Of a stretch of 64,000 nucleotides of DNA, positions 22,243-31,446 are shown in pieces. The position numbers were made by a program, and so were the translations under genes. The notes below the pieces were generated by a model, which was not told the origin of the DNA, searched no databases, and saw only the letters and a list, made by a program, of their open reading frames with translations. The stretch's first letter is position 1. Every line of letters begins with the position of its first letter. This DNA comes from Excoecaria cochinchinensis. Its lineage: Eukaryota > Streptophyta > Magnoliopsida > Malpighiales > Euphorbiaceae. Location: assembly GCA_947683425.1 (NCBI GenBank), contig CANTUQ010000073.1, forward strand, positions 8,962,501 through 9,026,500, written 5' to 3'.

Positions 22243-22500
22243 TATATATAGATTTCGCTACCGACGGGCAGTCCGTCTCCAGGAGCGACCGATGGCTTGT
22301 CCGTCTGTCATTCTAAATTCCCGCTTTCAATGCAAAATTAAATGCGCATGATGACGTTATGATGACGTATGAAGATGCATGCACATTGACAGGTGGACAA
22401 CGACCGACGGGCAGGCCGCCCATTCTGAGGCACGGGTAGGCCGTTGGTGGAGCTTTTCTACAAATTTCAAGATTTTTCTGAACTTTTCAACTTCTTCTGC
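22243..22500. promoter_or_regulatory. Internal, probably bidirectional promoter module copied from the LTR design
   Basis: A TATATATA (22243-22250, readable on both strands) is followed at 22259 by ccgacgggcagtccgtc, gaccgatgg, gtccgtctgtc and, at 22402-22445, gaccgacgggcaggccgcc and ggtaggccgttggtggagc. The LTR module has the same order: tatttatagg, then ccgacgggcagg ... acgggcaggccgtccgtggagc, then caaatttcaag. The match continues past the array (tacaaatttcaagattttt against caaatttcaagtt). It lies between the divergent sense gene (minus, from 21215) and the antisense gene (plus, from 22537). Confidence 0.65.
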
Positions 22501-22536
22501 CTCTCATCCATTGTTTTTAACTTTAGACTTGGCAAA

Positions 22537-23839
22537 ATGTCTTCTCCTTCTATTCAAAAGATGTACCAAATTCTGGATGATTCCCACACTTGGGAAAACA
22601 ATATGCTCATCCCCATGTCTGGCCTAAAATTTCTACGCCAGGTTAAAATAGACCACAACCTCCTGTTAGTTGCAACCCATTTCTGGAACCCTCGATTTCA
22701 CGTTTTCAAATTCACCTACCAGGAACTTTGCCCCCTGCCTGAAGAGCTGGCTACCATTGCCGGAGCATGGTATCCTATCAATACTCACCCTTGCATTCCC
22801 TTTTACGACCTAGTCCAGTCCCAAGACATCGCCCTTTCTTTGGGCTTACCTCCTTCTGAAGCTGCTCGATTGGTCACCCAGGGCTCTACATTTTCTATGG
22901 AACCACTGATCGAGGCGCTGGATGGATTCTCCGATGTCCCAACCTACCAAGTAAGCATTATTTTCTTATTTTGCATGGTGAGATTTCTGGCTGTGAGCTC
23001 AGAGGATTTGGCTGGTGATCCCTGTTTATTTGGAATTCTGGATGGTTTTCACCGTGGGCTGACCCCCTTTCCCTTCATTCTGGCCGAGACTATCCTAGGC
23101 TTGGATTCGGTTCATTCTAGGTCTTCTTCCACATTCGTCGAGAGCCCTCTCTTACTTCAGGTATGTCATTGTTTTAAAGGTAGTGCGTCCCTTGTGGATT
23201 TTCGCACTAGCTTTTCTTAGCGGGAAGTGCGCCCTTTCGGGTTTCCACACAACCCTTTGCCTAATTTTTGCCTGAAGTAAATCCTACTTACTCCAGCGGC
23301 TTTTTTTTTTTTAGATCTGGCTGCAAGAGAAGCTGAAAATGTTATCGGAGCCACCTCCCCGACTCATCGCACAGTACTCACCGAGGCACTTTCTCCCGCG
23401 CCAACGACTGTATACACTTTTATCTCTTGATAAGGGCATCGCTAGATTTGGCGAGATATCAGACGACGACATCTGCTTTATGGCTGCTTGGCTTCCTCTG
23501 TCCCATGCAGTCATTGACGGGTCTTCGGGGTGTGTTCCCCTCTATGGGCTTCGTCAGACCACTTTCTATATTAGGGCCCGGTGCGCTCGTCAGCTTGGGA
23601 TGACCCAAGACGTGGTGAGAGTCCCACTGTCTTTTTGGGGAGGAACCTTTTCCATTGCCTTTGCCTCTCGCTACCATGAGCTGTGGAGCCGATTTCCTGT
23701 GAAGACAGTTATACCCCGATTTGGAGCTCATTCAGCAGCTTCCACCAGCGAGTACAAGCGATGGGTTATTAGTCTAGCTTCTGATAATAGGACACGAGGG
23801 CTTAAACATCTTGCTGGCGAGAGTCGCGGTAGTGCTTAG
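22537..23839 (+). CDS. Antisense plant-mobile-domain (PMD/DUF7745-like) gene of Tat-1, two exons
   Basis: Exon 1 22537-23160 and exon 2 23315-23839 join in phase to an open 382-residue protein. The ATG at 22537 (MSSPSIQKMY) was chosen because the segment just upstream matches the LTR leader; an in-frame upstream start exists at 22444. Residues 40-75 (FWNPRFHVFKFTYQELCP, then EELATIAGAWY) and the junction LLLQ|IWLQEKL match the pattern of the plant mobile domain group: a trp-x-pro-x-x-his strand, a glu-rich helix and LLQ-IWL. The family occurs in retrotransposons, MULE-like elements and a few host genes; its biochemical role is not settled. The gene is antisense to gag-pol, tail to tail with integrase. 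Unlike every other Tat-1 frame it carries no stop or frameshift, apart from needing the intron. Splice sites are CAG|gtatgt and tttttttag|ATC. Confidence 0.7.
23161..23314 (+). other. 154-nt intron of the PMD-like gene
   Basis: Bordered gtatgt and a 13-base T-rich tract plus ag. It contains the hairpin TAGTGCG / CGCACTA (23181-23187 and 23203-23209) and a second related unit (gtgcgccctttcgggtttccacac). The same intron sequence survives at 43545-43690 in Tat-2, where most exon sequence is gone. Confidence 0.7.
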
Positions 23840-24039
23840 CTTAGATTAAATATGCATATCATTTAAATGTTATTTCTTTTCAAAACAGAACTAAAGAATG
23901 ATGAAAATGAAAAGAATAATTCTCATTTTATTTCACAGAATTGTGTACATTTCCATAAAATTTCTATATACATGATCAATATTTGCTATGAATTCAACTA
24001 TGCAAACTATATTAATACATGAAACCGAATTTTGCGCGC
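23840..24039. other. Convergent intergenic spacer, Tat-1
   Basis: AT-rich spacer downstream of the PMD-like gene. Both transcripts would end in or near this spacer and the conserved block at 24040-24231. aataa-type hexamers occur but none is distinctive. Confidence 0.6.
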
Positions 24040-24231
24040 ATCAGAACTCCTGTTACCAATCGGCCCTCTCGGATTTTCTCGATTGGACATTTTCTCTCAT
24101 GCCTCTAATTTTTGCACAGGATGCTTTTTTTCGGTTTTCACCCTATCGAGGCGCCCAATTTTAGCAAGGCCGCCTTTTTTCAGTTTTCGACCCGCGGGGC
24201 ATTTTATTCTCTTCTTTTTCACTTATTGTCT
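24040..24231. repeat. Conserved non-coding block with repeated C/G-stem, T-tract units
   Basis: Contains two related units: gcttttttcggttttcaccc, and gccgcctttttt-cagttttcgacccgcggggc preceded by gaggcgcccaattttagcaa. The same block is at 44225-44410 in Tat-2 with few changes although pol and the PMD-like gene around it are mostly lost there. It starts just beyond the integrase stop (24232). Confidence 0.75.
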
Positions 24232-25344
24232 TTATCCATAGAACCTTTTGAGTCTGTCTATGTTCACCGGTTCCTTGAATTCATTGCCATCGCTATCTGA
24301 TAAAATTACGGCTCCCTTTGACAGTAGCTTCTTGAGAATGAAGGGCCCTTCCTAGGTAGGTCTGAATTTTCCCCGGATGTCTGGTGCTCCCGGTCTCATC
24401 TGCTTAAACACCAAGTCCCCCTCCTTCAAAGGATGTTTCTTGACTTTCTTTCCGAAGGTTCGAGCTAGCCTCTTCTAATAGACTTGGTTGTGGTAGTAGG
24501 CTCTTAATCTGTTCTCATCCAGCAAGTTTAAATGTTGCAGCCTTTGCTGTGCCCATTCAGTCTCGGGGATCTGAGCTTCCATGACTACTCTTAACGGTCT
24601 GAGCTCTATCTCAATCGGCAGCACCGCCTCTGTCCCGTACACCAGAGAATATGGCGTAGCTCCTGTAGATGTTATCACCGTTGTCTGATAGCCCCAGAGT
24701 GCGAAAGGCAGCTTCTCCGCCCAATCTTTGTAGGTTTGGACCATTTTGGCCAAGATTTTCTTAATGTTCTTATTAGCAGCCTCCACAGCTCCGTTGGCCT
24801 GTGGGCGATATGGAGAAGACTTATGGTGTTCAATCCCATATTTCTCCAATAGCTTCCTGGTTTCTCCCATAAACTGTACCCCATTATCTGATACCACATG
24901 GTGTGGAAAGCCATATCTACATATCAGATTCTTCTCAATAAACTTGGCCATGTCTCTCGCGTCAATCTTCTTGAAAGATTCTGCCTCTACCCACTTAGTA
25001 AAGTAATCGATGGCGACTATGATGTATCTATGTCCATTGGAGGCTGTGGGTCGGATCTCCCCGATGATATCTATACCCCAGGCGGCAAACGGCCGAGGCG
25101 ACGTTAGGCTATACAGTTCTGACACAGGCAAGTGCCTTAAGCCTGCATATTGTTGGCACAGCTGGCATTGCTTTACATACTTTGAACAGTCATTATCCAT
25201 TGTGAGCCAGTAAAACCTTTGTCTCATGATTTTCTTTACCAGTGTCAACCCATTCATGTGAGCTCCGCACACGCCTGCGTGAGTTTCCTCCATCACCCTC
25301 CGGGCCTCTTTCTCATTCAAACATCTCAATTGAATGCCATCGGC
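24232..25344 (-). pseudogene. Tat-1 integrase
   Basis: The frame from 25329 shows the HHCC zinc finger (H17, H24, C55, C58; ETHAGVCGAH and CQLC) and the catalytic core with D87 (WGIDIIGE), D148 (VVSDNGVQF) and E183 (ANGAVEAANK). Spacing fits a D-D-35-E integrase. The protein inserts the cDNA into chromosomal DNA. A TAG at 24475 (after NQVY, where relatives carry Gln) and another near 24352 (RPT*EGPF, relatives have Trp) break the C-terminal part; the natural end is the TAA at 24232-24234. No chromodomain is seen after the core, as expected for the Tat lineage. The frame joins the upstream RNase H frame across one TAG (25345). Confidence 0.9.
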
Positions 25345-26412
25345 CTAACTTTTATACAGCACCCCATCTATGCATATAAACTGAGTGGACAGTTTGCGAA
25401 TTAACCTCTGGTCCTTCTCCATAGCTTCCTCTGGAAAAGCTGCATTCTCTAAATAGTTCATAATATCATGGTACCATGGCTTCCTATCTGCTACATCGAC
25501 TTTCGCTACTGACTGTGATTGGAAACTGGGCCTATCTGAGCTTGAAATCAATACGGGTCTCATAATCACTCCTTCCGGATTGTCCCACATTGACACCAAA
25601 GTAGCGAGGGCATCAGTTAATTGATTCTCCTCTCTTGGAATGAAACGAAACGTGCATACCTCAAATTGTCTACTTAGACCTTTCAAGTGCTGGATGTAGG
25701 GCATCAATCTTTCTTCTTTAACTACCCATTCACCTCGGACCTGGTTGATTACGAGGGAAGAGTCCCCAAACACCTCAACAGTCTTCGCCCCCAAGGCTAA
25801 CAAAGCTTCCAATCCGAAAATACATGCTTCGTATTCAGCCTCATTGTTGGTAGCTTTAAACCTTAGTTTTTTGGCCAAAGGGAGCTTCTCATTTTCTGGG
25901 GTTGTCAAGATAACTCCTACTCCTGCCCCTTTGTTATTCACGGCCCCATCAAAATGCAATTGCCATCCCTGAATTGCAATAGCCGCTATATCCTCGTCTG
26001 GGAAATTGAATTCGTAGGTGTCTCCTTGAATCGGGTGCTCGGCCAGGAACTCAGCCACTGCTTGCCCCTTGATAGTTTTCCTAGTGACATATTCCACATC
26101 TAATTCCTGTAGCAACAATAACCATCTGCCCATCTTTCCTAGCAAGGATGGCACTTCCTGTAAATATCTCAAAGGATTCTGCTTTGCTACCGCCTGCACC
26201 TTGTATGAGTGGAAGTAATGCCTTAACTTCTTTGAAGCCCAGATAACGGCAAGACAAATCTTTTCTACCTCGGCATACTTGAGTTAATACTCCAAGAACT
26301 TCTTGCTGTGATAATAAATGGCGAACTCTATCCCGAACTCATCGTCTTGGGCCATCATGGCACCCACAGAGCTGTCTTCTATGGCCAAGTACAGAATCAG
26401 AGGCTTGCTCGG
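25345..26412 (-). pseudogene. Tat-1 RNase H (Ty3 type) plus second, archaeal-type RNase H
   Basis: From 26412 to about 26030 lies the usual Ty3 RNase H/connection region (LYLAIEDSSVGAMMAQ and YYHSKKFLEY, a TAA, then LKYAEVEKICLAV). From 25965 to about 25579 a second RNase H follows with all four catalytic residues in place: D84 (WQLHFDGAV), E122 (ATNNEAEYEAC), D146 (VFGDSSLVI) and D195 (ENQLTDALA), numbered from 26199. Possession of both types defines the Tat clade; the second enzyme is thought to take over RNA primer/template removal as the first decays. Here the acidic residues of the first are hard to assign, while those of the second are intact. Confidence 0.88.
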
Positions 26413-28326
26413 CTACGGCTGCCTCAACACAGGTGGATGCAACAGGTATTCCCGAATGACGTCGAAGGCCTTTTGACAATCCTCATTCCACACCACTGGT
26501 TGATTCTTCCTTAGAAGATTGAAAATCGGTTCGCAGAATGAAGTCAGTTTGGTGATGAACCTCCTGACATATTGTAACTTGCCCAGGAAGCTTCTCACGT
26601 CCTTTTCCTTCTGAGGCACCGGCATCTCCCTGATAGCTTTAACCTTGTCCGGGTCAATTTCGATACCCCGCTGACTGACCACATGCCCCAATAACTTCCC
26701 TGAGGTCACCCCGAAAATACATTTCTTCGAATTCAGTCGCAAGTCATACTTCTCTATTCTCGTGAAGAACTTCTCCAATGCTTCGAAATGACCCTCTCTG
26801 GTGGTAGACTTAATCATCATGTCATCTACGTACACTTCCACTTCCTTATGAATCAAGTCGCTCAGAATCTTTATTGCCATTCTCTGGAATGTAGCCCCTG
26901 TATTCTTCAGACCAAAAGGCATCACTCGATAGGCATATGTCCCCCATTTAGTAATGAAAGCCGTCTTGATTCTGTCGATTATTTTGTTCAGAATCTGATT
27001 ATATCCCGCATAGCCATCCGCGAAGCTGTACATTACACAGGCAGCGGCACTATCTATTAGCACGTCTATATGCGGCGGCAGGAAATCATCCTTTGGACAG
27101 GCTTTATTCAAATCTCGGTAGTCAATGCATACTCTTACTTTCCCGTTCTTCTTGGCCACAGGGACTACATTGGCCAACCATGTGGGATATTGGACCTCTA
27201 CCAAGAACTTGGCTTCGATCTGCTGCCGGATTTCTTCCTTTACCTTATCTGCCCACTTTGGTCTGAGCCTTCTCAGCTTCTGCTTCACAGGCTTGTAACC
27301 CAGATATGTAGGGATAGCGTGCTCTGCGACGTTTTGATCGATGCCCGACATATCTTCATAGGTCCAGGCAAAGACTTTTTCATGTTTTTTGAGTATTCTC
27401 TCAAATTTTTTCCTTTCCTCAGGAGTTATATCCGATGCTATCAAAATTTCTTTCGGGTTTTCCGAGGTTCCAAGATTAAATGGAGTTGCATCAGAGGAAT
27501 CAATATCAAATATGAATGGAGTGTGATCATGATCATGCATATGGAAATTATCAGAAACATCACACAAGTAAGCGAAATCATTCATATCATTAATGAAATT
27601 ATGATTGTCATTTACATCATTAAATAGTTCAAGAATGAAAAGACATTCTAAGCTAGTCTCCTCCTTCGCTCCCACTATCTTTGCTTCAGCATCTATGGAC
27701 GATCCTGCATCATCTGGATTCTTCAGGGGCTCTATCTCTTTTGCTACTTTCTCCAGTTTCTCCTTCCCTATATGAGTGCTTACCATGGCTTCATGTACCA
27801 CTTCCTCAGGCTCTTGTCCGTCCCAAACAATCCGGTTGGTTAAGACTTCTTCATCCCAAAAGTCTTTCACTGGCTTGACCATACCCATCTCCCAGTCATA
27901 TACATCATTGAAAAGCTCAAAGCCCGACACTACTCTACCTCCAGCCCACTAAGGCTCAGCTTCCCAAGCATAGGCACAAACTGATGATGCTGGCACAAAG
28001 CTCTCTCGGATGTGAGAGATTTTCTGCATCGTCTTCTTCTTACTATGCTCTCCTTTATACCCCAAGCCCTTTCGATCTTTCTGGCCACGAGTGGTAATAG
28101 CAGACTGCAGCCCCTGTGAGTTTTTACCCAGACCAGCCCTAGGAAGGTAATGCATTTTCCTCATCATGTTCACTACTGGAGGACTATCCCCTGAACCCGA
28201 TTCTTCTCCTATTACCGACACATTGAAGCCACTAAATGGCTGATTGGCAATCCCTAGAGCTGACACTTGATTCTCCCTGGTCGCCTTAATGGTTATCACT
28301 TCCCCTTCATGTGGGATTTTTATCAT
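26413..28326 (-). pseudogene. Tat-1 reverse transcriptase
   Basis: The frame 27930-26413 (505 residues) holds the RT: WLANVVPVAKKNGKVRVCID (from 251), FADGYAGYNQI with the first catalytic Asp at 305, PFGLKNTGATFQR, and YVDD at 367-370, followed by LNSKKCIFGV and the LGHVVSQRGIEIDP thumb/connection motif. Upstream (28326-27949) is a linker with MHYLPRAGLGKNSQG and GLGYKG, typical between protease and RT in this lineage, joined across a single TAG at 27949. Residues 100-150 of the RT frame are unusually rich in Asn, Asp and His. The polymerase residues are intact; the TAG codons at 27949 and 26413 and the upstream TAA at 28327 prevent one polyprotein. Confidence 0.9.
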
Positions 28327-29153
28327 TTAGCGTAGCGTGGATGGTACCCCTCCTAGTTTATGGAACCAGGGCCTTTCGAGCAAAGCTGAGAAGTTGGCCG
28401 GAATAGGTAGGACCATAAATTATGCTTCCGTTTCAATGGGTCCAGTTTTGCCAGGGCTTTAAATGTCCCCGAGGCTTGTCTTCTAGAATTATCATAAGCC
28501 GTGATGGTTAAGTCCTACTTACTAAGCATACTCTCATATAGTCCGTAAGCCTGAAGCGTAACCAAAGGGCATACATTTATAGACGACCCATCATACACCA
28601 TAACGCACGCAGTATGCTTACCATTGACTTGTGCTTTAATGTAGAGTGGTAAGTTATGATTGCGGCCCTCAACCGGTAAGTCGGCATCGGAATATACTAA
28701 CTTTTCCCCGGACCCTCCTTTTACAAGATCCAATAACTCTGACGGAGATATAGTAGTAGCCACAGTTGACTCAGTCAAGGCCTCTACTAGCTTTTGTCTG
28801 TGAGAGGGGGACTACCTCAGCAAATCCCATGTGGATATCTGAGCCGTGGTCTTTTTCAACTGTCTGACTATCTGATTATCTTTCGCTTCCTTCTCTGCTG
28901 GCGCTTACACTGGCTCTTGCGATTTTTCTACTTCGGGGACCACTCTTCCACTTCTCGTGACAGCCCCTACCTCTCTGCCTTCTTCATCCGACTCCCACAG
29001 GTCCACAGATGTTTGACATTCTTCCTCACTTTCCTCGCTACTTTCACTAGTAGACCAACAATCTATTGCCGCTACAGACATCTCTTTTTTACTAACCTCA
29101 GGGCGAGTGATAGCAACATATTTGTTCCCATAAAGTCCTATAACACGTACCAT
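28327..29153 (-). pseudogene. Tat-1 aspartic protease region
   Basis: Begins with ITRPEVSKKE and a Ser/Glu-rich acidic stretch, then AVTRSGRVVPE. A TAA (28905) and a TAG (about 28811) precede the segment HRQKLVEALTESTVATTIS, DADLPVEGRNHNLPLYI and the protease active-site motif MVYDGSSINVCPL (about 28545-28585). Tat-lineage proteases usually show D-D-G-S here; this copy has Y-D-G-S with the catalytic Asp kept. A TAG at 28515 and a frameshift before 28430 follow, then the continuation LPIPANFSALLERPWFHKL. Confidence 0.8.
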
Positions 29154-30534
29154 TCTGGTAAGTTTGACCCGATCATAAAAACAGGTGGCAGAACTGCATT
29201 GTAGCTAGGCTTCTTCTTTCCTTCCCTTCGCTCAAGGTCAGTGATCTGTTTAGTATCAATCAAATCTTGGATCTTATGTCTCAGCATTACACAATCATCC
29301 GTTAAATGCCCGGTGTGCTGGTGAAAAGCACAGTATTCATGTTCTTTGTGTCCCGGCTGACCTTGGCTCCTAGCTGGTCTGGGTAGCATTGGTTGGAGCT
29401 TCCCCTCCTTCATCAATCTTTTCAAAACCCATGATAACGGCCGGCCCAAATTCGAGAAATGCCTCTGACTCACCCCAGTCGTTGATACTTCTGCTGTCTT
29501 TCCGCTTCTATTACCGCTGCTGGAGCCTGCAGGCTTACTTGCCCCTGGGTTACTATAGTCCTTCTTAACATAATTCTCACTGTTGGCCCTTTTTGTGAGA
29601 TATTCTCCCTCAGCTTCTATATAATGTCTTTTAAAGACTCCCAATCTCGTAAGCCTTTCATCTTCAGTCCCTCTCTCAGATAAGGGCTAGCATTTTGGAT
29701 AAACAGTCGAATCCGGTCCGAGGTATTTGGCTTTCGCTTCATTTCCATTACTCTATTTCTCCAACGGGTGAGGTAGTCATGAAAAGATTCTCCCGCCTTT
29801 TGCTGCAAAAGCTCCAAGTCCTTCAGAGTTATCTCCATCCTTGTACTATAATCGTACTATCTGAGAAATTCTTCGATCAATAACTCCCAGCCTTCTTTTG
29901 TCCTTCGGTCTAAACCATGGTACCAGTCCACTGCCGGGCCAGTTAAACTCAGGCAAAAGTACTCGATTTTCTGCCTCTTCGTCATGGTGGTGCCCTTCAT
30001 CACCAGGGAATATTGCTTTATATGAGCAGTGGGGTCTGAAGTACCATCAAACTTAGGAATGTCGGGCATCTTGAAATTCTGGGGTACCAAATCATCACTA
30101 TCCAGCTCTCTATCCTCGGGATTCATTCCTCCCCCTACCTTTAGCATTTTCGTCATGGCTTCAAACCGTTCTTCCATCTTTTTCCACACCTCGTCTTCTA
30201 CCCTAGGTGATTTTCCCTTGGCTACAGTCTGTTCTTCTGGCTTATCCCATGGGTCAACCTCAGATCTAAGGCCTTCTTTATGCTCAACCGGCGCTAAGGC
30301 TCTCGGCTCTACTACAGGTGGATCAACTGCTACTAAGGGCTTCAGTCTACTCTCCTCTTTTTCCTCCTGCACTCCAGCTGAGGCACTAGCCAGTTGCCCT
30401 GCTCGTGGTGCCAAAGTGGCAGTAAGATTTCCCATCATGACTATCATTCGGGCCTCGAATTCCTCGATTCTCTTTCCCACTTCCTCGGTGACTATTGCCC
30501 TGGTGGTATCAGTTCCTTTCAGTGAGTTTGACAT
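29138..30534 (-). pseudogene. Tat-1 gag (capsid and nucleocapsid)
   Basis: The start is taken at ATG 30534 (MSNSLKGTD), which aligns with the Tat-2 gag start (MAELPQETG). The N-terminal half is Glu/Lys-rich. Capsid signature: NFKMPDIPKFDGTSDPTAHI through SLTGPAVDWYHGL (29900-30100). A TAG at 29857 and a frameshift near 29630 interrupt it. The nucleocapsid knuckle YCAFHQHTGHLTDDC (about 29290-29332) is CX2HX4HX4C, the Tat/Athila variant in which the second Cys is His. This protein would package the RNA in the virus-like particle. Confidence 0.88.
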
Positions 30535-31446
30535 CTTCGAAGTGGTGTGACTGGCTTCTGAATAAGATTCTGAAAAACTCCCTTCTTCTGATAGCTCAAA
30601 CCCTGGGTTCCTGATCAATCTACTCGTCGGTCCTCTTGTCCACCTACGCAGATCTATGATGGCTGCACAGACAAAGAGTTAGAATGATGCATGGATGCGA
30701 CGGAATGCATGCTCGTGATATGCAACATCCACAAAACACATACAAGCAGATAGGTCACCTCCACCCTTATAACTCCCACACACGTGGTCACAGTCTCTTT
30801 CTTAGGCGGGATTAGCCCATGGGTCAACCGGGGACCCAATGAGCGCGTATGATGCATGGCAAAAATCCGGCAGCATATCACTCCTCAACTAATGCACAAG
30901 CACATGGGTGATGATCATTACATATTTAGATAGTCCGAACATATCGACAAGGCCCTACCGGGGCATAAAAACCTTTGGCTAGGTAACCAAACAAAACATT
31001 TGGACATTACCAATATGTAAGGATCCAAACAACAAGCACAGAATTATGGTTCATACTACGTAGGGGAAGTATCTACGGCCACTACATGAGCTTTTTGGTC
31101 ACGGGTGGTGTTACTTTAGGGCTACCCAAGCATTGTCCCTACCGACGGGTCTAGCTCATCACAAGCGTAACGACCGATCGGGTCACCATTTGATATACCA
31201 TATGATACGAGACTTGGACTGGTGGTTATCCTTAACACTTCCCTATATTGAGTGAACATAGGGTCGTGCTTCGGGAATGCACCGGGGTTTAAGAAGGGAC
31301 CAAACTAACGTATTCTAAGGCTCTAATGGGATGTATATGCAATTTTAAAAGAAATCGAATTTATAAACTAGAACTTTAAGTGTAAATGTTAGTCAATGTA
31401 TTTTCAAATTGAAGTCTCGAACCAGAGTCCCCAGCGGGGTCGCCAC
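30535..31446 (-). other. Tat-1 5' leader with primer-binding site
   Basis: The primer site TGGCGACCCCGCTGGGGA lies at 31428-31445, one base inside the LTR; Ogre/Tat elements are reported to use tRNA-Arg, which I cannot check here. Much of the leader is conserved with Tat-2 47180-47970 (actcccacacacg, catgggt, gggctacccaagcat, ggtcgtgcttcggga), unlike the two LTRs. Just upstream of gag both have a splice-acceptor-like CAG|CCATCATAGAT. Short frames in it look fortuitous. Confidence 0.7.
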
